This document shows, in pieces, positions 35,958 to 49,800 of a stretch of 64,000 nucleotides of DNA; position 1 is the stretch's first letter; each line of letters opens with the position of its first letter. The notes below the pieces were generated by a model. The model saw only the letters and a program-made list of their open reading frames with translations. It was not told the origin of the DNA and made no database searches. The translations under genes and the position numbers were made by a program. Origin of the DNA: Paragordius varius (taxonomy: Eukaryota; Nematomorpha); NCBI GenBank assembly GCA_964247055.1, contig OZ176055.1:2418001-2482000 (forward strand), read 5' to 3'.

Positions 35958-37189
35958 GCCAAGTTTTAGGGTGGCAGTATTAAATATAATTTGTAATGTT
36001 ATAGATAACATAGATACATTAATTGCTGAGTTCTTATATAATATTTATAGCTCATTTTAACCCAATAAATTAGTGGATTTCATATTTTATGTGTATGTTT
36101 GGTTAATTAACTACCAGATCCAAGTGCCTAAGACTTGGGTGTGTAAAAAATTTAGGACAGTATTTAAAAAATATTTTTGCTTTGCATTTCTTATGCTGGG
36201 TAACATAAAAGTATGACCTAGAAGCGCGATAAAAATAGTAGTAATAAGCTGAACTTACACAGAAAAGGTATATAAGCACTGGAACAGATAAAAAGTAATT
36301 TAACATATCTATTCTAATATTTATTAGTTTTTTGCCCTTATTTGCCAGTTACCAATTTGGTACCAAGAAATTTATTAAAAAAGCTATGCAGCTCGAATAC
36401 TAATAGTACTATGGTTTATATACATTTTTACAATGTATATGTTAAAATGTATAGAGGAGTTATGCCATGGATAATAATAACGAAAATAATTTACTTTTGA
36501 TGATTCTTAAAATACTTTAATATATTATTGCTTTGCCGGTTCTCCTCTTTAAGCGGAAAAAGACACGGCGATTTCACATGAGAGCCCCAACGAACGATAA
36601 TATTAATGGCTTTTATTTAAATAAGTTTTATATGTCCAAAAATTGCTTTAGGGTCAACACCATTTTACAATTTCAAATAGCGATTCCTAAACCTTTTTGC
36701 AATCATAATTTTATTATTTCTATTTAACTTAGTAACACATGATATTATAATGGAAACAGGATCCTCATGTTAGCTTTTATTTTCTAAAACACCCCGTACA
36801 AAAAGTCATTTCGCTAAATTAGTCCATTCTAGTGTAATTCAAAAATGTGAATTAGAAGGTAAACTAGGAAAATTAAATTTTCAATAGATAATGTTCCTTG
36901 CTAATTTATTATCGTTGGATTTAATCAAAATTTTCATGAAGCATTTAGTTCTTATATATAATTCCAAATTTATTACATCATTACATTTTAAGTCGTATTT
37001 TTTTATGATATTTTCTACATTGTGTTGTCAAAGAGAAGCTACAATTTCTATTATTACGAAATAAAGATGCATATTATAGGTTTTGGTAGAAAACATTACC
37101 TATTATAGTACATACAAAAAAATCCGGATAATATTATATATAATATAGGAATTAAGCTCACAGTCTTTTGGCTTTGGACATTAAGAGTG
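35958..37189. other. intergenic spacer, nothing convincing
   Basis: Only short open frames with biased composition on either strand, no splice-supported exon and no clear repeat ends. Around 36540 a patch reads KRKKTRRFHMRAPTND in frame but has no family look. Confidence 0.35.
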
Positions 37190-37560
37190 TTAACATAAAA
37201 ATCACTTATGTTGTTATTAAGCCATATTCGCTATGATTTGAACTTGGATACAACACATTCATTCAGTCCTTCGATTCCAAGTGGGGTAGTTATATACTCC
37301 AGGTGTGTTTACAATTAATTAGTTGAATAAATATAGTAAAACCATATAAAAGTTTGCACTTATATAACATTAATATACAGAAATAAAAAAATTTATATAT
37401 AAATGCCAGGTATAACTTATTTTAAGGTAAAACCCAAAGGTAAAAATTTAGTCAACATGACATATTAGCAAAATTTTTAAAAAACACAAAATAAACCACT
37501 TTTCTTTCTATCATATTTAATGTCATTTAAATAAAAATTTTATTTTAGCTTTAATATCAA
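37190..37560 (-). repeat. TTAACACTT/GGGGTA MITE, reverse orientation
   Basis: Reads AACTTGGATACAACACATTC, GTCCTTCGATTCCAAGTGGG, then reversed internal words AAATTTAGTCAACATGACAT and AATAAACCACTTTTCTTTCT, matching the reverse complement of 19963-20545. The far end is missing. Confidence 0.7.
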
Positions 37561-37649
37561 TTAAGCCTGATAATGGAGTCCACAGTATGATATAAAACTA
37601 TTTATTCAAAAGTAAATTTGTTTAAAATGTGTGTGTGTGTGTGTGTTTT

Positions 37650-38460
37650 GATGCAGTCGAGGTCGACTTTTTGCAATATTATAAAACTTCTCCATATATT
37701 GCGGTTTTTATTTCTAATGTTAAGTTCAGCCAAGGTTGCGTGTTTATTGAATATTGTCCATCCACCTTATCTTTTTTCGGCCCCTTTTACCCGCTAACTT
37801 TACCTAACATCAAGATTTCCAGTGAATTAGATCTCATAATGTGGCTAAAGTGGGACATTTCGAGCAATCATGTCGGGATGGATTTCATTCAAATTTGAAT
37901 TGTTAGTAATTTTATCCGATTTTATTTGTAAAAATTTTCTCCACATTCACATTTCAAAGGAGTTAATTATTCTTGTCGGATTATTTTAAAGTCCAACTTT
38001 CAGACCCGCAGAAGAAAGTTGGAAAAACGATGGCATTTGCAAGTCAAATTTCGAGCTGACATCATGGGATGCCCAGATTTTGTTATAATAATTTGCGGCC
38101 GTTTTAGCCATGGCTATCCTTCGTTTTATCTCGACATATTATCATCACGTATTAAGCTCCCAAGATGTGTAACTTTATACGGTTTCAATAGTGTTCACGT
38201 TAGTGTTTGGAACTTTTAAATAAAATATGATCTATTTTTTGAAAGATTGATCTGTAGCCCATACTTTTGACACTCATCTACAAAATGCTGTAGTATAAGA
38301 GTCAATGATTTTGGGTTTCTGCGAAGTCCTTGTCGTCTGCATAGTAAATAGAAGTTACATCAGGTCCTCCAACCTGATCGCCGAATGAATCGGGTATGTT
38401 TCTCATTATATATTCAAGATATGCATTAAACAGATAGATGACGACTTTGGGTTATTTTTA
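37650..38460 (-). mobile_element. decayed RTE-like LINE, 3' half
   Basis: On the minus strand, pieces in changing frames read LFNAYLEYIMRNIPDSFGD, then a YYADD reverse-transcriptase active-site box (about 38330), CQKYGLQINLSKNRSYF, VTHLGSLIRDDNMS and finally RKKIRWMDNI. This is the order of the C-terminal half of an RTE-class reverse transcriptase. Several stops and frame changes interrupt it, so it is dead. It lacks the zinc-finger block seen in the element at 53229-56110, so it is a different subfamily. The plus-strand ORFs over this stretch are shadows. Confidence 0.75.
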
Positions 38461-40640
38461 TAGTTATATTAGAAGGCATAAATTGGGATTTTTTTCAGCA
38501 GTTTTTTAAGAATATTAAGTTGAATATAGTCTCTGAATATTGATCCGCCAATTTGAATACAATGTTAAGAAAATTTTAAAGCTGCCTCATTCCAAATTTG
38601 ATTTAAATACATTAGAACTCATTTATAAAGAGCTAAATACTTATGATAATATTTAAATTTGATGCGGGACTCGAGAGTCCACAATGTGACCCTTCTAAAT
38701 TGGTCGAAATCGAGATTGCGCCATAAAAGTAATTGTTACGAAATTTTGCCATCAAAAATTTTAAAAAACAGATCTCTTTTAAAATTTGATTTGGAAAAAA
38801 TTAAAAACGATTATGTTATATAGGATTGAAAGTTTTTAAACATTTTTTATATAATTCAATGATGCTTCTTAACTCATAGTTATAATTTAAGGATTCTGTC
38901 TACAAATTATTTTATGAATTACAGTTGTTTAAAGTCAAATACACTTTGGGCACAAGATCAGATGTGATAAAAATGTCATTATTTATGAGGAATGATATTA
39001 GAATATCTTTACTTATTTTTACACCCTTTCTGTCATACCCAAAAATATGATAAAATATGCTTCATAAATTATATAAATAGCTCAAGTTTTTAATCTAAAA
39101 AATATTTTGATGTCAAAATTTAGCATATAATATTTTTATTCCTAAATATCGGTGTTTTTGCTTTTAGTTTAACACCTGAATACATCACAATCAGGCATTT
39201 TAGAATCAAATATTTCTAAAATTTAAAAAATTTAACCATTGCAAAATTTTTTCAAAAAATTAGATCCCGGAAAATGTGGCCTGCTCCTCACTGCCACTGT
39301 CCTCACAGGATGACCCTTACCGCCTTCCTAAGCTTTTGCACGCCTCAGGGCAGAGAATGTCAATCATTCTTCAGGGCTTCTAACTTATTTTTTAAATAAA
39401 TCAATAAAATTTAACTAACATAACATGTATGAATCAGCTATGCAAAAATGAATATTAGACCACTTTTTCAGTTCAATATAACGCTAGAATTTTTTTAAAA
39501 AAATCACTTTTTTAATATGAAAATAGTATCATAGTTGGATACGGACCTTTTTTCAAAGAATATTAGATATATTTACTTATTTATACAATTTTTATCAGAA
39601 AAAAGGTTATATGTCAATGAGAACCGTCCCCAATTACATAAATATGTTTTGGGGTCACTAGTTAGACCAATTCAAATTGAAGTGATATAAACTATATATA
39701 TATTTTTGAATATCTAATATTAATTTTTTTTAGTATGATGCACAAAATTTAAGGTTTTTAGATATGGCGCAATTACTACGAAAGTTATATTTATATCACT
39801 TGAAACTAAAAGATTAATAAAAATAAGCATTTTTTAAGAAAATATATTATCAAGATGAATTTTATAACCCTGCACTGTGTTATATGTCCATATTTTAATT
39901 AATTATGGCCGGTTATATACCCAAAAGAAATTGAAATATAAATATTTAAGTATATTTATAACACTATGACTCTAAATATAGCCTGTTAAAATATAATGAT
40001 AGAATGTATCAGGATTATCATGGTATTTTTGTCTTTTACGAGTAATTTAAAAAGATTCTTAATACTTTTAAATGTAAAAAATGATTTGCGCACATTTTTT
40101 TAAAAAAATGCTTTATTCCAAAAAGTATTACTAAAATATATCATAAACTAGGCAAACAATTTTTTTGAAATATTTTCCTTTAAAACTCCGGAAGATTTCT
40201 TAAAATGGATACAAAATGCCATAATTGCTTTATAAAATTTTTAACTATATTTTAAATTTTGATATCAACTATAAATATTTTTCAAAAATGTTACGCTATT
40301 TTTAGGCATAAAAAACTGTATAAGACCATCTAAAAATTCTAAAATTAATTTCTCTAACCTTAAAAATTTTTATGTTTGTTCGTCATCAAGTTTATGTTAA
40401 ATATAAATTGTGTTTCTTTCAAAATTTGGTCGAATTCGAAAGCAAAATCTTTATATTTAAAGGAAGCGATAGTTCCTCATTTTAAATTATATAGATAATT
40501 TTTTTAATCTGAAAGCGTTTTTACCGTTTCCATTAGCCTCTATTTTTTATACCCCTAATTTCGGCATGAGTAAAGAACGAAATGGCAATAAAAAAATAAA
40601 TAAGGGTTGTTGCTAAAGAAATTACTCTTTCGTAAATATA
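38461..40640. other. intergenic spacer with one GC-rich island
   Basis: AT-rich with no supported exon. A GC-rich patch of about 110 bp at 39265-39375 (words AATGTGGCCTGCTCCTCACT and ACCGCCTTCCTAAGC) differs sharply from its surroundings. It is not a tRNA and I could not assign it. Confidence 0.35.
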
Positions 40641-40862
40641 TTTAGCTTTTATCTATTGTAAAAAATCTTACCTTATGATATATAGCGCAAATATTAAAAA
40701 CTATATAAAATTCAGCAATAGAGTTGGTAATATTTTAACATTTGTCACTTTCAAAAGTTATTCGACATGCTTATTTTTTGGAGGCCTATGGCAAAAATAT
40801 ATGTTATATTTACGTGTCCGAACAAAAATATTATTGATTACATCAATACAAGTTGCTTTAAG

Positions 40863-43800
40863 ATAATCAAATAGATGTAATTCGATTTTTGAAATATCAT
40901 ATATCGAATCATGTAAAATACAGTTGTATTTTGGACCGAGATATTTATGGTAGTGGGGGTGCTACATTAAATGCATTAATATATGCAGTTGAGCTTATAA
41001 GCGCTCTTGAAGGCTACAAAAATGTGAACATGGATATATTGGCCAAATACTTGATTGTCATTATAAATATTGTAAAAATTCATAGATATAATATTATAAA
41101 AGGGAGATGTTTCACTATCTTATCCATATGGAGGAACAGCATTTACTTTAGCAAATAATTCAAATTTATGTTTATACAATTGCGTGGCAATCGTTAAATC
41201 TATTCTTAGGCATTTGACAAATAATTGGAGCCTAGTCGGTTTATGGATAGCCAGCACATCTATGCTGTTGAATTTAAAAGAATATATAGGTAATAATTTA
41301 TATGAAAACATTATAAACAGGACTCCGGATTCGGAGTTTTGCTTGAGGTAATATCTATTCATATTTCAAGCATATAATTTTACGTAACTCATGCCCTTGT
41401 GTAAAACTAAATATTTTACCCACCCAGCCAATACCGCGGGCAGGTGGAAATACAATTTCATAATATTAATTCATAATTTTTGCAAAAATTGGATACAATA
41501 TTTGTTTGACAAATGAGTTTATCGATTCCAATCCAAAAGATGCGAAAAATATTTAATAAACTTAGTATTAATATTTTAAGAGTTTCAAAAAATACATAGT
41601 ATTCATTTTAAGGCTGGCTTAGTCACACTCGATCAATTGGCAACACCGTAGTGTATGAAAAAAAACAATATATTCCATTGTAAAATAGAAAAAATTGTTT
41701 TTTTCAGCATTTTGTGGCTTTTTTCCTTGCCTTACTGGGTTGCCACTTGACAAACTTAAAATATGTACACTGTAATAAAAGCGCTATCGCAATGTAAATT
41801 TCAATCTTTGAATTTTAACAAATAAATTAGAATGGTTTATTTAATTATCTTGCATCTTTGGTAATTTTAACAATAAATCCCATAATGTATATAAAGGTCA
41901 TCAATATTAGCTTATTATTATTTTAATCATAAAATAAAAAAGCTTTTTTTGAAAAAAGAACCATATGAACAAAACATTTAATATTGCATTCGTAATATAC
42001 TTTTTCAAATTAAAATTAAAAAGTTATTGTATATTTATACTCATTTTGCGAAAAGATACGCACATTAATTTCGATTGCCTTGCCTTTAGATAGTTTGAGT
42101 TTTGTAATATTGAATCTTAAAATAGGGAAACACTTAAATCTTTATATTATGATTTTTATATAGAAATCGATAAGGATTTGTGCCAAATTATATCTATTCC
42201 AGTACCGATAGAAAATGTTGTGAACCAACATGGATTTTTCACATTAGATAACAATGTAAATATTTCGTTTTTTTAGATGAAAGATAATTTTTTTTTAAGC
42301 ATTACTAATAAATTTTTATATAACCGAATTTAATTTTAAAAAAGTATTTTCTTTTTATTAATAATAAGAATTACATTATTTTTTAACAGGGGAATGTTGA
42401 AGCCCTACATTATCGCAAAACTTTGTCACAAATTTCAAATATTTTGCATGTGAACGCAAATTGTACGGAAAAAGTTCCAGTTGTACTTGGTCTAATCTTT
42501 TTACCTTGTTGTGTTGTTGGAAAACTCATTGAGTTTTATGTTAATTCACCTTTAAAGTTAATTTCAATCGAAGATGTTAATGATACATCTTTGTCGTCGT
42601 TTAAGGTATTTTTGTGGTATACTATATTTTTTGTAATTTTTTTAGTATATTAATCAATATAAGCTATATTTTAATCCGATATCAGAATCATTTAAATAAC
42701 AATAGTATCGTATAACAAAAATTTTTTATAGAACCCGTTTTTTTCAAAAAATATGCAAAAACCAATTCCAATCCTACATTAATCAAATATTCACCCAATT
42801 ATTTTTCTCTATTTATAGATTTTATTGTTCTTTGACATACTTTATCCAATGTTTAGTGGCGCTAAGGCAAATGATTTTATTAACAAAGATATACCCCTGC
42901 AATATATACCTATCCGTAGATTTTTGTGGGATACATTGCATAATTACGACCTTAAGATTGGTGAGCGTGATTTTTTGTAGAATATGTTTTATACTGTTTT
43001 AACTTTGTATATTAAATTAATCCAAAATCCTTTTTTATCAGTAAATTATAATTCTAATAATATACCATTTGCACTTCAAGAGTGTCCTTGAACACTTCAA
43101 GTTGGTCCTTAAACATTTCAAGTTGGTCCTTGAACAATTTAATTGGTCTTTGAACATTTCAAGTTGGTCCTTGAACACTTCAAGTTGGTCCGTAAGAATT
43201 ATAATATTGATTTTATCAAAATTTTTGCATATATTTTTGTTTTATTATTTATTAACCTAATTTTCTTTATTTATTACACTGCTCAACAAGGTTTTGTACC
43301 ATTATCTTTGCATTTTCTGATACCTATTGGCATGGAAATGTCATAACAAAAAAGAAAATTGAGGCTACCAATAGGATTTTTCCAAAATCTAATTTTTAAA
43401 TTTGTATTTAATTCAAAAATAACAATCATTCCTCGTGTACATATGTTCAAATATTCAAACGAGCAGGTCATTACAAGTAATATTCCATGCATGGATAACA
43501 AATTCTAGGCATTAAATAAGATACTAAACAAGCTAAGAGCCAAAGTCAAAATCTAAAAGGGGCTTATGTATAGTGTGATAGATATGGGCGGCTGCACAAG
43601 CTCTGCATATCCCCCAAACGATCCTATAATTATGCCAGATATGGCAAAGATATTTTAAGTTATCGTAAAGCCTGATAAGAGAGACTTTCAAGCAAAATTC
43701 ATGCAAAGTGACATGTCAAATTAACCAATTCACAGAATAAAGTTAGATAAATTCTACAATTAAATTGAATATAAATTAGGTAAATACAAATGGTCCAACC

Positions 43801-46800
43801 CCAAAACAGTAAATTCTACTAAAAGTAGCTACCCAACAATTATCTGAAATTCAAAATACAAAACAACCAATAATTTTAAGAAAATAAAGTGTATCCACTA
43901 GGTATAATATAAGGATTTTTTATAAGAACCAACTCAAGAGAAAAAGTCTAATAAGTACTCGAAAGAAAAACTAACGAAAAAATATAGCCTATCTAAAAGC
44001 CGAAGGTTTAAACCATAGAATGCCTTTTTAGTATTTTTTTAAAAAAATTTTATACGTATTAAAAATTCACTTGAAAGAAAAAGACTAAATTTTGGCGTTT
44101 AAGTCCGTACTATTTTTTTCTTTCTGATATTTAAATGACATATTTATATTCAAAAGATAGAGTTTAAAACGCTTTGTTAAATGATATTAAGTTTATAATA
44201 TAATAACATTTTATTATAAAGTTATATGTAATTTTCTCTCGATTTTCTCTTGTTTTTGCAAAATTAAAAAACCTATAATATTTCAAAATTCTGATTGGCG
44301 GGATTAAAAAATTTTTCACATTCGGTTTTTAAACACTGAAATTAGTCATAATTTGAAAGTTTGAGTGGTGGTGCTCAAAAATGTCCAAATTTGTCGACTA
44401 GTGTTATATATTCATTTAAAAATAAAAATTTTTATTTAAAAACCACATTTTTGTTTCAAACTCTTTTTTTTAATTGAATAAAATTATTGACTTTTAAATG
44501 TTTTTAATGAAAATTTTATAACCCAGAAAATTTACATATTTTTTCATTTCGTGGTAAAATCTTTATTTCGTGGTAAAATCTTATAAATATCCAAAATTAT
44601 TTTAAGAAATCGATAAAGATATACGGTTTCTCAAAGATTTAAAGTTGATATCGATTTAAAATTTATGTTAAATAATAGAAAATAGGTTAAAAACAATAAA
44701 ATAGATGAAATATAATACGATTTGTTTGATAAAAGTTAAATACAAAACAAAACAAAAAGTCAAAGGACCAACTTGAATTGTTCAAGGACCAACTTGAAAT
44801 GTTCAATGACCAACTTGAAGTGTTTAAGGACACTCTTGAAGTGCAAATGGTATATTTTATTATTTCTTTTAGTGCTTCCAAAGAATGGGACTGTAAAATT
44901 TTTACATGCTTATGAAGGTTATATCAACCCAAATTTATCAGCAATTAATTATACAACTGTGTTTTGCAATGAAACTTTTTTGACCTCTACAGCTAAAAGC
45001 ATTTTAAATTTTGGCCATGGATCTTATGGTTTTGGATTGATTAATTTATTTAAAAAATGTGGTGAATACTTAAATTCAAAAATTGATGACATAAAAGTTC
45101 CAGATAATACCTTAATATATTGTGTGGATATAAATGTGGATTGGGATAATGTAAATAGTAATTAATAATGATAAATTTAAAGGTAAAGGGCAAGGGCAAT
45201 TAAAATCAGCTGATTTGAATGCCAAAAACAATCAAATTATTTATGTGATTGGTACAAACGATAATATTGAGGTATATTATATTTTTATAGACCAAAGTTT
45301 AGGATAACGCTTATTAGAGAGCTTAAATTCATAATAGCAAAAGCTACTCATAAAACCTTAATTGCCATATAAAATGATAATTGTTATTAATAGAGTTCAA
45401 TATATATTATACGTGATATTTTTTATATAAGAATATATATAATTAGGCTAGTTTTTACTCTAAAATTGAATCTTATTATTATAAACTTTAATTTATTTAT
45501 AAAACTGTCCTTTTTATATTGTTATATTATATATTTTGTATAGATTGAACAAAATATTACATTGTTCGGGAAACTATTAACCGATTTTTTAACCGCACAC
45601 AACATTATGGATATACATGATATTTGGCCCGAATCTGAGATCACAAAAAACGATTTTAACAGTATCATAGTAAATTATCTGATTTTACTAGATTTAATAT
45701 ATTTTAGCGTTGTCAAAACCTTTACAATGCAAAATTATTTCCACTTTTTGTGACGCGTGAAGAATTTTTTAACTATTCCATTCCATTCATCCAATGGTTC
45801 ATGCAAAATGATAACTCAATAAGTGATAAAACATTGAGCTCCTTTAATTATTCACAGTAAATCATTTTATTTTCATAGCTTTATTTTTGACATATAAAAG
45901 TAAATTTTATTAAATTTCTTTTTTTTGGTAGATGGAAAAAGTGTACACGGTTGTCTTTACGTGAAATCTATCAAAATCTTGATGTATCATCCATGTTTAA
46001 TTATCAAAAGTATATGATTGTTATATATTTTTTCCAAACAATTTTGTTACTTTAACCCATTTATAATTATTAATTATTCAGAGAGTTTTGGTTATGTAAA
46101 ATGGATAGTGAAATTATGAGCAATAATTTTGACCCATCAGTTACATTACCTTTAACAAAGTTGTATTTGGATGATTGGGATTTATTACCTATCTGGTTTA
46201 CTAGTAATTAATTAATATAGTTAATATTTAGTTAATAATCAGTTATTTCTCTTAATATTTGGTCATATTTTATACCATTTACTAAAACCCCCCTTGAACA
46301 ATTCGAATTCACGCTAAAAATTAATTATGGGTTTTTCGGATAATATAACTTATTATTTATATGAAATTTATCCTTATGGCATTTATTTTTCAGTATTATA
46401 TTAATTTTGACCAAAATTTTTTTAAAAAAACACATATTTTATTTAAGCTGAAATTAAATTGTTCAAAATATTGTTGAGGAATATACATATAAACAAAAGC
46501 TACACACACCGTTTAAAAAATGCACCAGCCCAAACCATTTTTTTACATCAAAAATATTTCCAGAAGATTTAGATAATAAGGTTTTGATTTTTGCTTCATA
46601 TACATATACTATATATATATATATATATATATATAAACTTGGTAGTTTGTAGTTTATATTTTTATATTTTGTGCTAATTGATTAACACGGAAACTAAATT
46701 GAACATTAAATATACATATCATTTTACACGATTTTTAATTTAAGGTTTAAAGACACAGGCTCAAACATTGGATGATCTAAACCCTTTTATGACTACTATA

Positions 46801-49800
46801 ACAATTAAATCAGACAATGATGATGGTAAAAGAAGGATGGATATGATGGAACTTAAAAAAGCTGAAATATATTTTATAAGTTTGGGCCATTTGTGTCGCA
46901 CGCTAACAATCATCTCAGATTACATTGCGTTGTGTTGTGGACCACGGGGTGGTTTATTGTTAGGCATTGCCTTACATAAAAAACATTATTCTACCATACT
47001 TAATCATATAAATGTTTGCGTTTTTTTTTCATTACAATTTATTTGAGTTAATACTTATATTAATAATTTTTGATAAAAAAAACCTATATTTAATCGGAAA
47101 ATGCTTAAAACTATTATTGACTTTAATCTAAAGATAATTTACCGTATTTATTCTTTTATTTGTTTAAATCAGGGTTGTACACACAAATTCTACGCATGCT
47201 TTAATAATTTTTTGTTTTATTAATTTGGAGCTTGATTTCTAATATCTTCTCAATAATCGTAAATTTTTGATTAAAATCCAATGTTTTATTTTTTTAACAA
47301 TTTTTTTTCATGCATTTTTCCAAATAAGTTTGTTGGATATCCCTGGTTTACCAAATAAATAAGAACAATTTATAATACTGCACATCAAAATCAATAAATA
47401 TTTTTTATTAAAAAACATATGAAAATCGAAATAAGCTTTAAATGTTATCATAATTATGATATTTGATTAAATATTTTTTTCAGAACAATCAAATAGTTAA
47501 AGCCATTGCAAATATTTTGGCTTATTGCACCGTACCTTTATCAAACAAAAACCCTGATGAACAAATGAATATAGCGCGTATTTTCTATCAAACATCGCAA
47601 TACATTTTGGCTAAACAAATGTCCCTAATGTACCAAGTTTTAAATTCATTTCCTTATTAGCATTCTATAATCCTGCAAATCAGATAGTTTTCCAAATAAT
47701 ATTAGCATTTTAATTAATATTATAGAGTTCTTTAATTGATTATCCAAATAATTAGTTAGAATCTTTTCAACATTTGTTGATCACAGGTTTCGAATTTACC
47801 TTCGAACAATTCGAATTCACCCTAAAAATAAATTATGTCTTTTCAGACTATATATTATTATTATTAATATGAAATATTGCTTTGTGCTATATCTCATTAT
47901 TTTTCAGTATTATGTTAATTTTGAACGAAATTTCATTTTTCAAATACATGTATTATTGGTTTACCCAGTTATTGGGATTCAATGGATTAATTTACGATAT
48001 ATATCTCTATCATTTGTTGCGTGTCGAAGTATGTTCACGAATTAAAATGTTCTATGATCTGAGTCCAAGTTGTTTTAGACCTCCCTTTTCGGTTAAGGGC
48101 AGGTATCTGTGAATCAAGAATTTCTTTTGCAGGTGAGTCTATACTGGATCTGTCTATGTGTCCAAAATACCGAAGTCTATTTGATCTGATTAAAGCTGTT
48201 ATTGGTTCTAGTTCATTTTTGGTAGAATTTATCATCATTTTTAGCATTTTTTCCGTTTTTTCCAATCTTGATTTTAATGTTTTTGTAATTGCCTAGGATT
48301 CACAGGCGTAGGTTAGGGTAAGGCGGACACCCACTTTATACATTTTGATTTTATTTTTTACGGTTATGTCTTTATGTGTCAATACATATTTGAGTTGGTT
48401 AAATTTTGCAGCCGAGTATTCTATGTTATATGGTTGTTTGAGGGTCCCCATTATTATTACTGATATTACCTAAATAGGTGAAATTGTTGACGATTTCGAA
48501 ACTAAAATATACTAAACTCTCTAGATTTAGGGATGTTTGATTTCCCTGATATACAGTTTTGGCATTTAAAATTTTTATTATCAATTAATTTTCCTTTCAG
48601 GTTAGTGCATTTTTTGAGTACTTTTTACAAGATACATAAAATGGAATTTGTTTTAACCTCTTTGCAAATAGAGCAGTGATATTTTATGGTTCTTTTTTCA
48701 TCTCCTGTGATCATTACCTTTGTCTTTCCATATTTATTTTAGACCATGTTTTTGGATGCAGGTATGCCATTTGAGGTATGAATTTTCAGCTAATTTTGGC
48801 TCTTGTATGAAAATGCACAAAGCTGTGTTAAAACACCAGTTGGAAACACAAATTATTTTAACATGAATATAGGCCTCTATCAGGGCTCAACTGTATGCCC
48901 ACTACTGTTCATAATAAAAATGAATTATATAAGCAGAGACTTTGCAGCTGTGTCACCATGGAACATGCTGTACGCCGATTAACAGAAAAAGCACATAAAC
49001 TGAAAATTTCATACTTCAAATGGCATATGCTTCCAAAAGAAAAATTTTTTTAGATACATAAAAAATATAGAGGTAATTTTAAATTTTCAAAAATTTAAAT
49101 TATTTCAGGGTTAATTTGAATTGTTCAAGAGGAATTTGAGGTGTAAATTGTATATGAATTATTTTATAAATATAAATTTTATTGATTTGTGTTGAATTAT
49201 TTCCAATCTTAATGTTAGTAATGAATGGTTATGATCGTAAATGACTGCATTATAAGCGGTTAAAACTTTTTAATGTTGTTTGACCTATCACAAACCTAGC
49301 TTTTACATTTTTATATACAAATATATCTGCAAAATATTTAAGAAATTAATGCATTAAAATGCACTAAACAATTTATAAATTAATCGATCAAGGACCTAAC
49401 TCTTTTCTTATTAGAGACAATCAATACTATCTAAAAAATATATCATTTTTAAACATAAAACATTATTCAAACCATAATATATTTTTTGACTGGTCGAAAA
49501 ACATAAAAAATGTCTTAGATAAATTTGTGAAAATAAATTATATTGATAACTTAATCCTAACTTTTATTGTGGATAAAATTTTCCAGTATAATTTTTCTTA
49601 TATATTATTTACGAATCTCACTCTCAAATGAATTATATGTTTTTAAGATTAAAAAATCACCTATAATTTTATATATTTTTAAAAATAAATTTTTGTTTTA
49701 ATTTTAAATAATACGGAAAATATAATAAATTATGCCATAAGAATATATTTTTTATTTTTATAATGAGATTTATTAGTTTGAAAAGACTCATCTCTATTTT

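Noticed and set aside
37629-38219. Two plus-strand ORFs of 89 and 66 codons
   Set aside because: They are antisense to a decayed minus-strand LINE whose RT boxes are readable.
43069-43346. Repetitive peptide ORFs (HFKLVLEHFKLV type)
   Set aside because: They are translations of the mini-repeat TIR of a DNA element, mirrored at 44687-44881.
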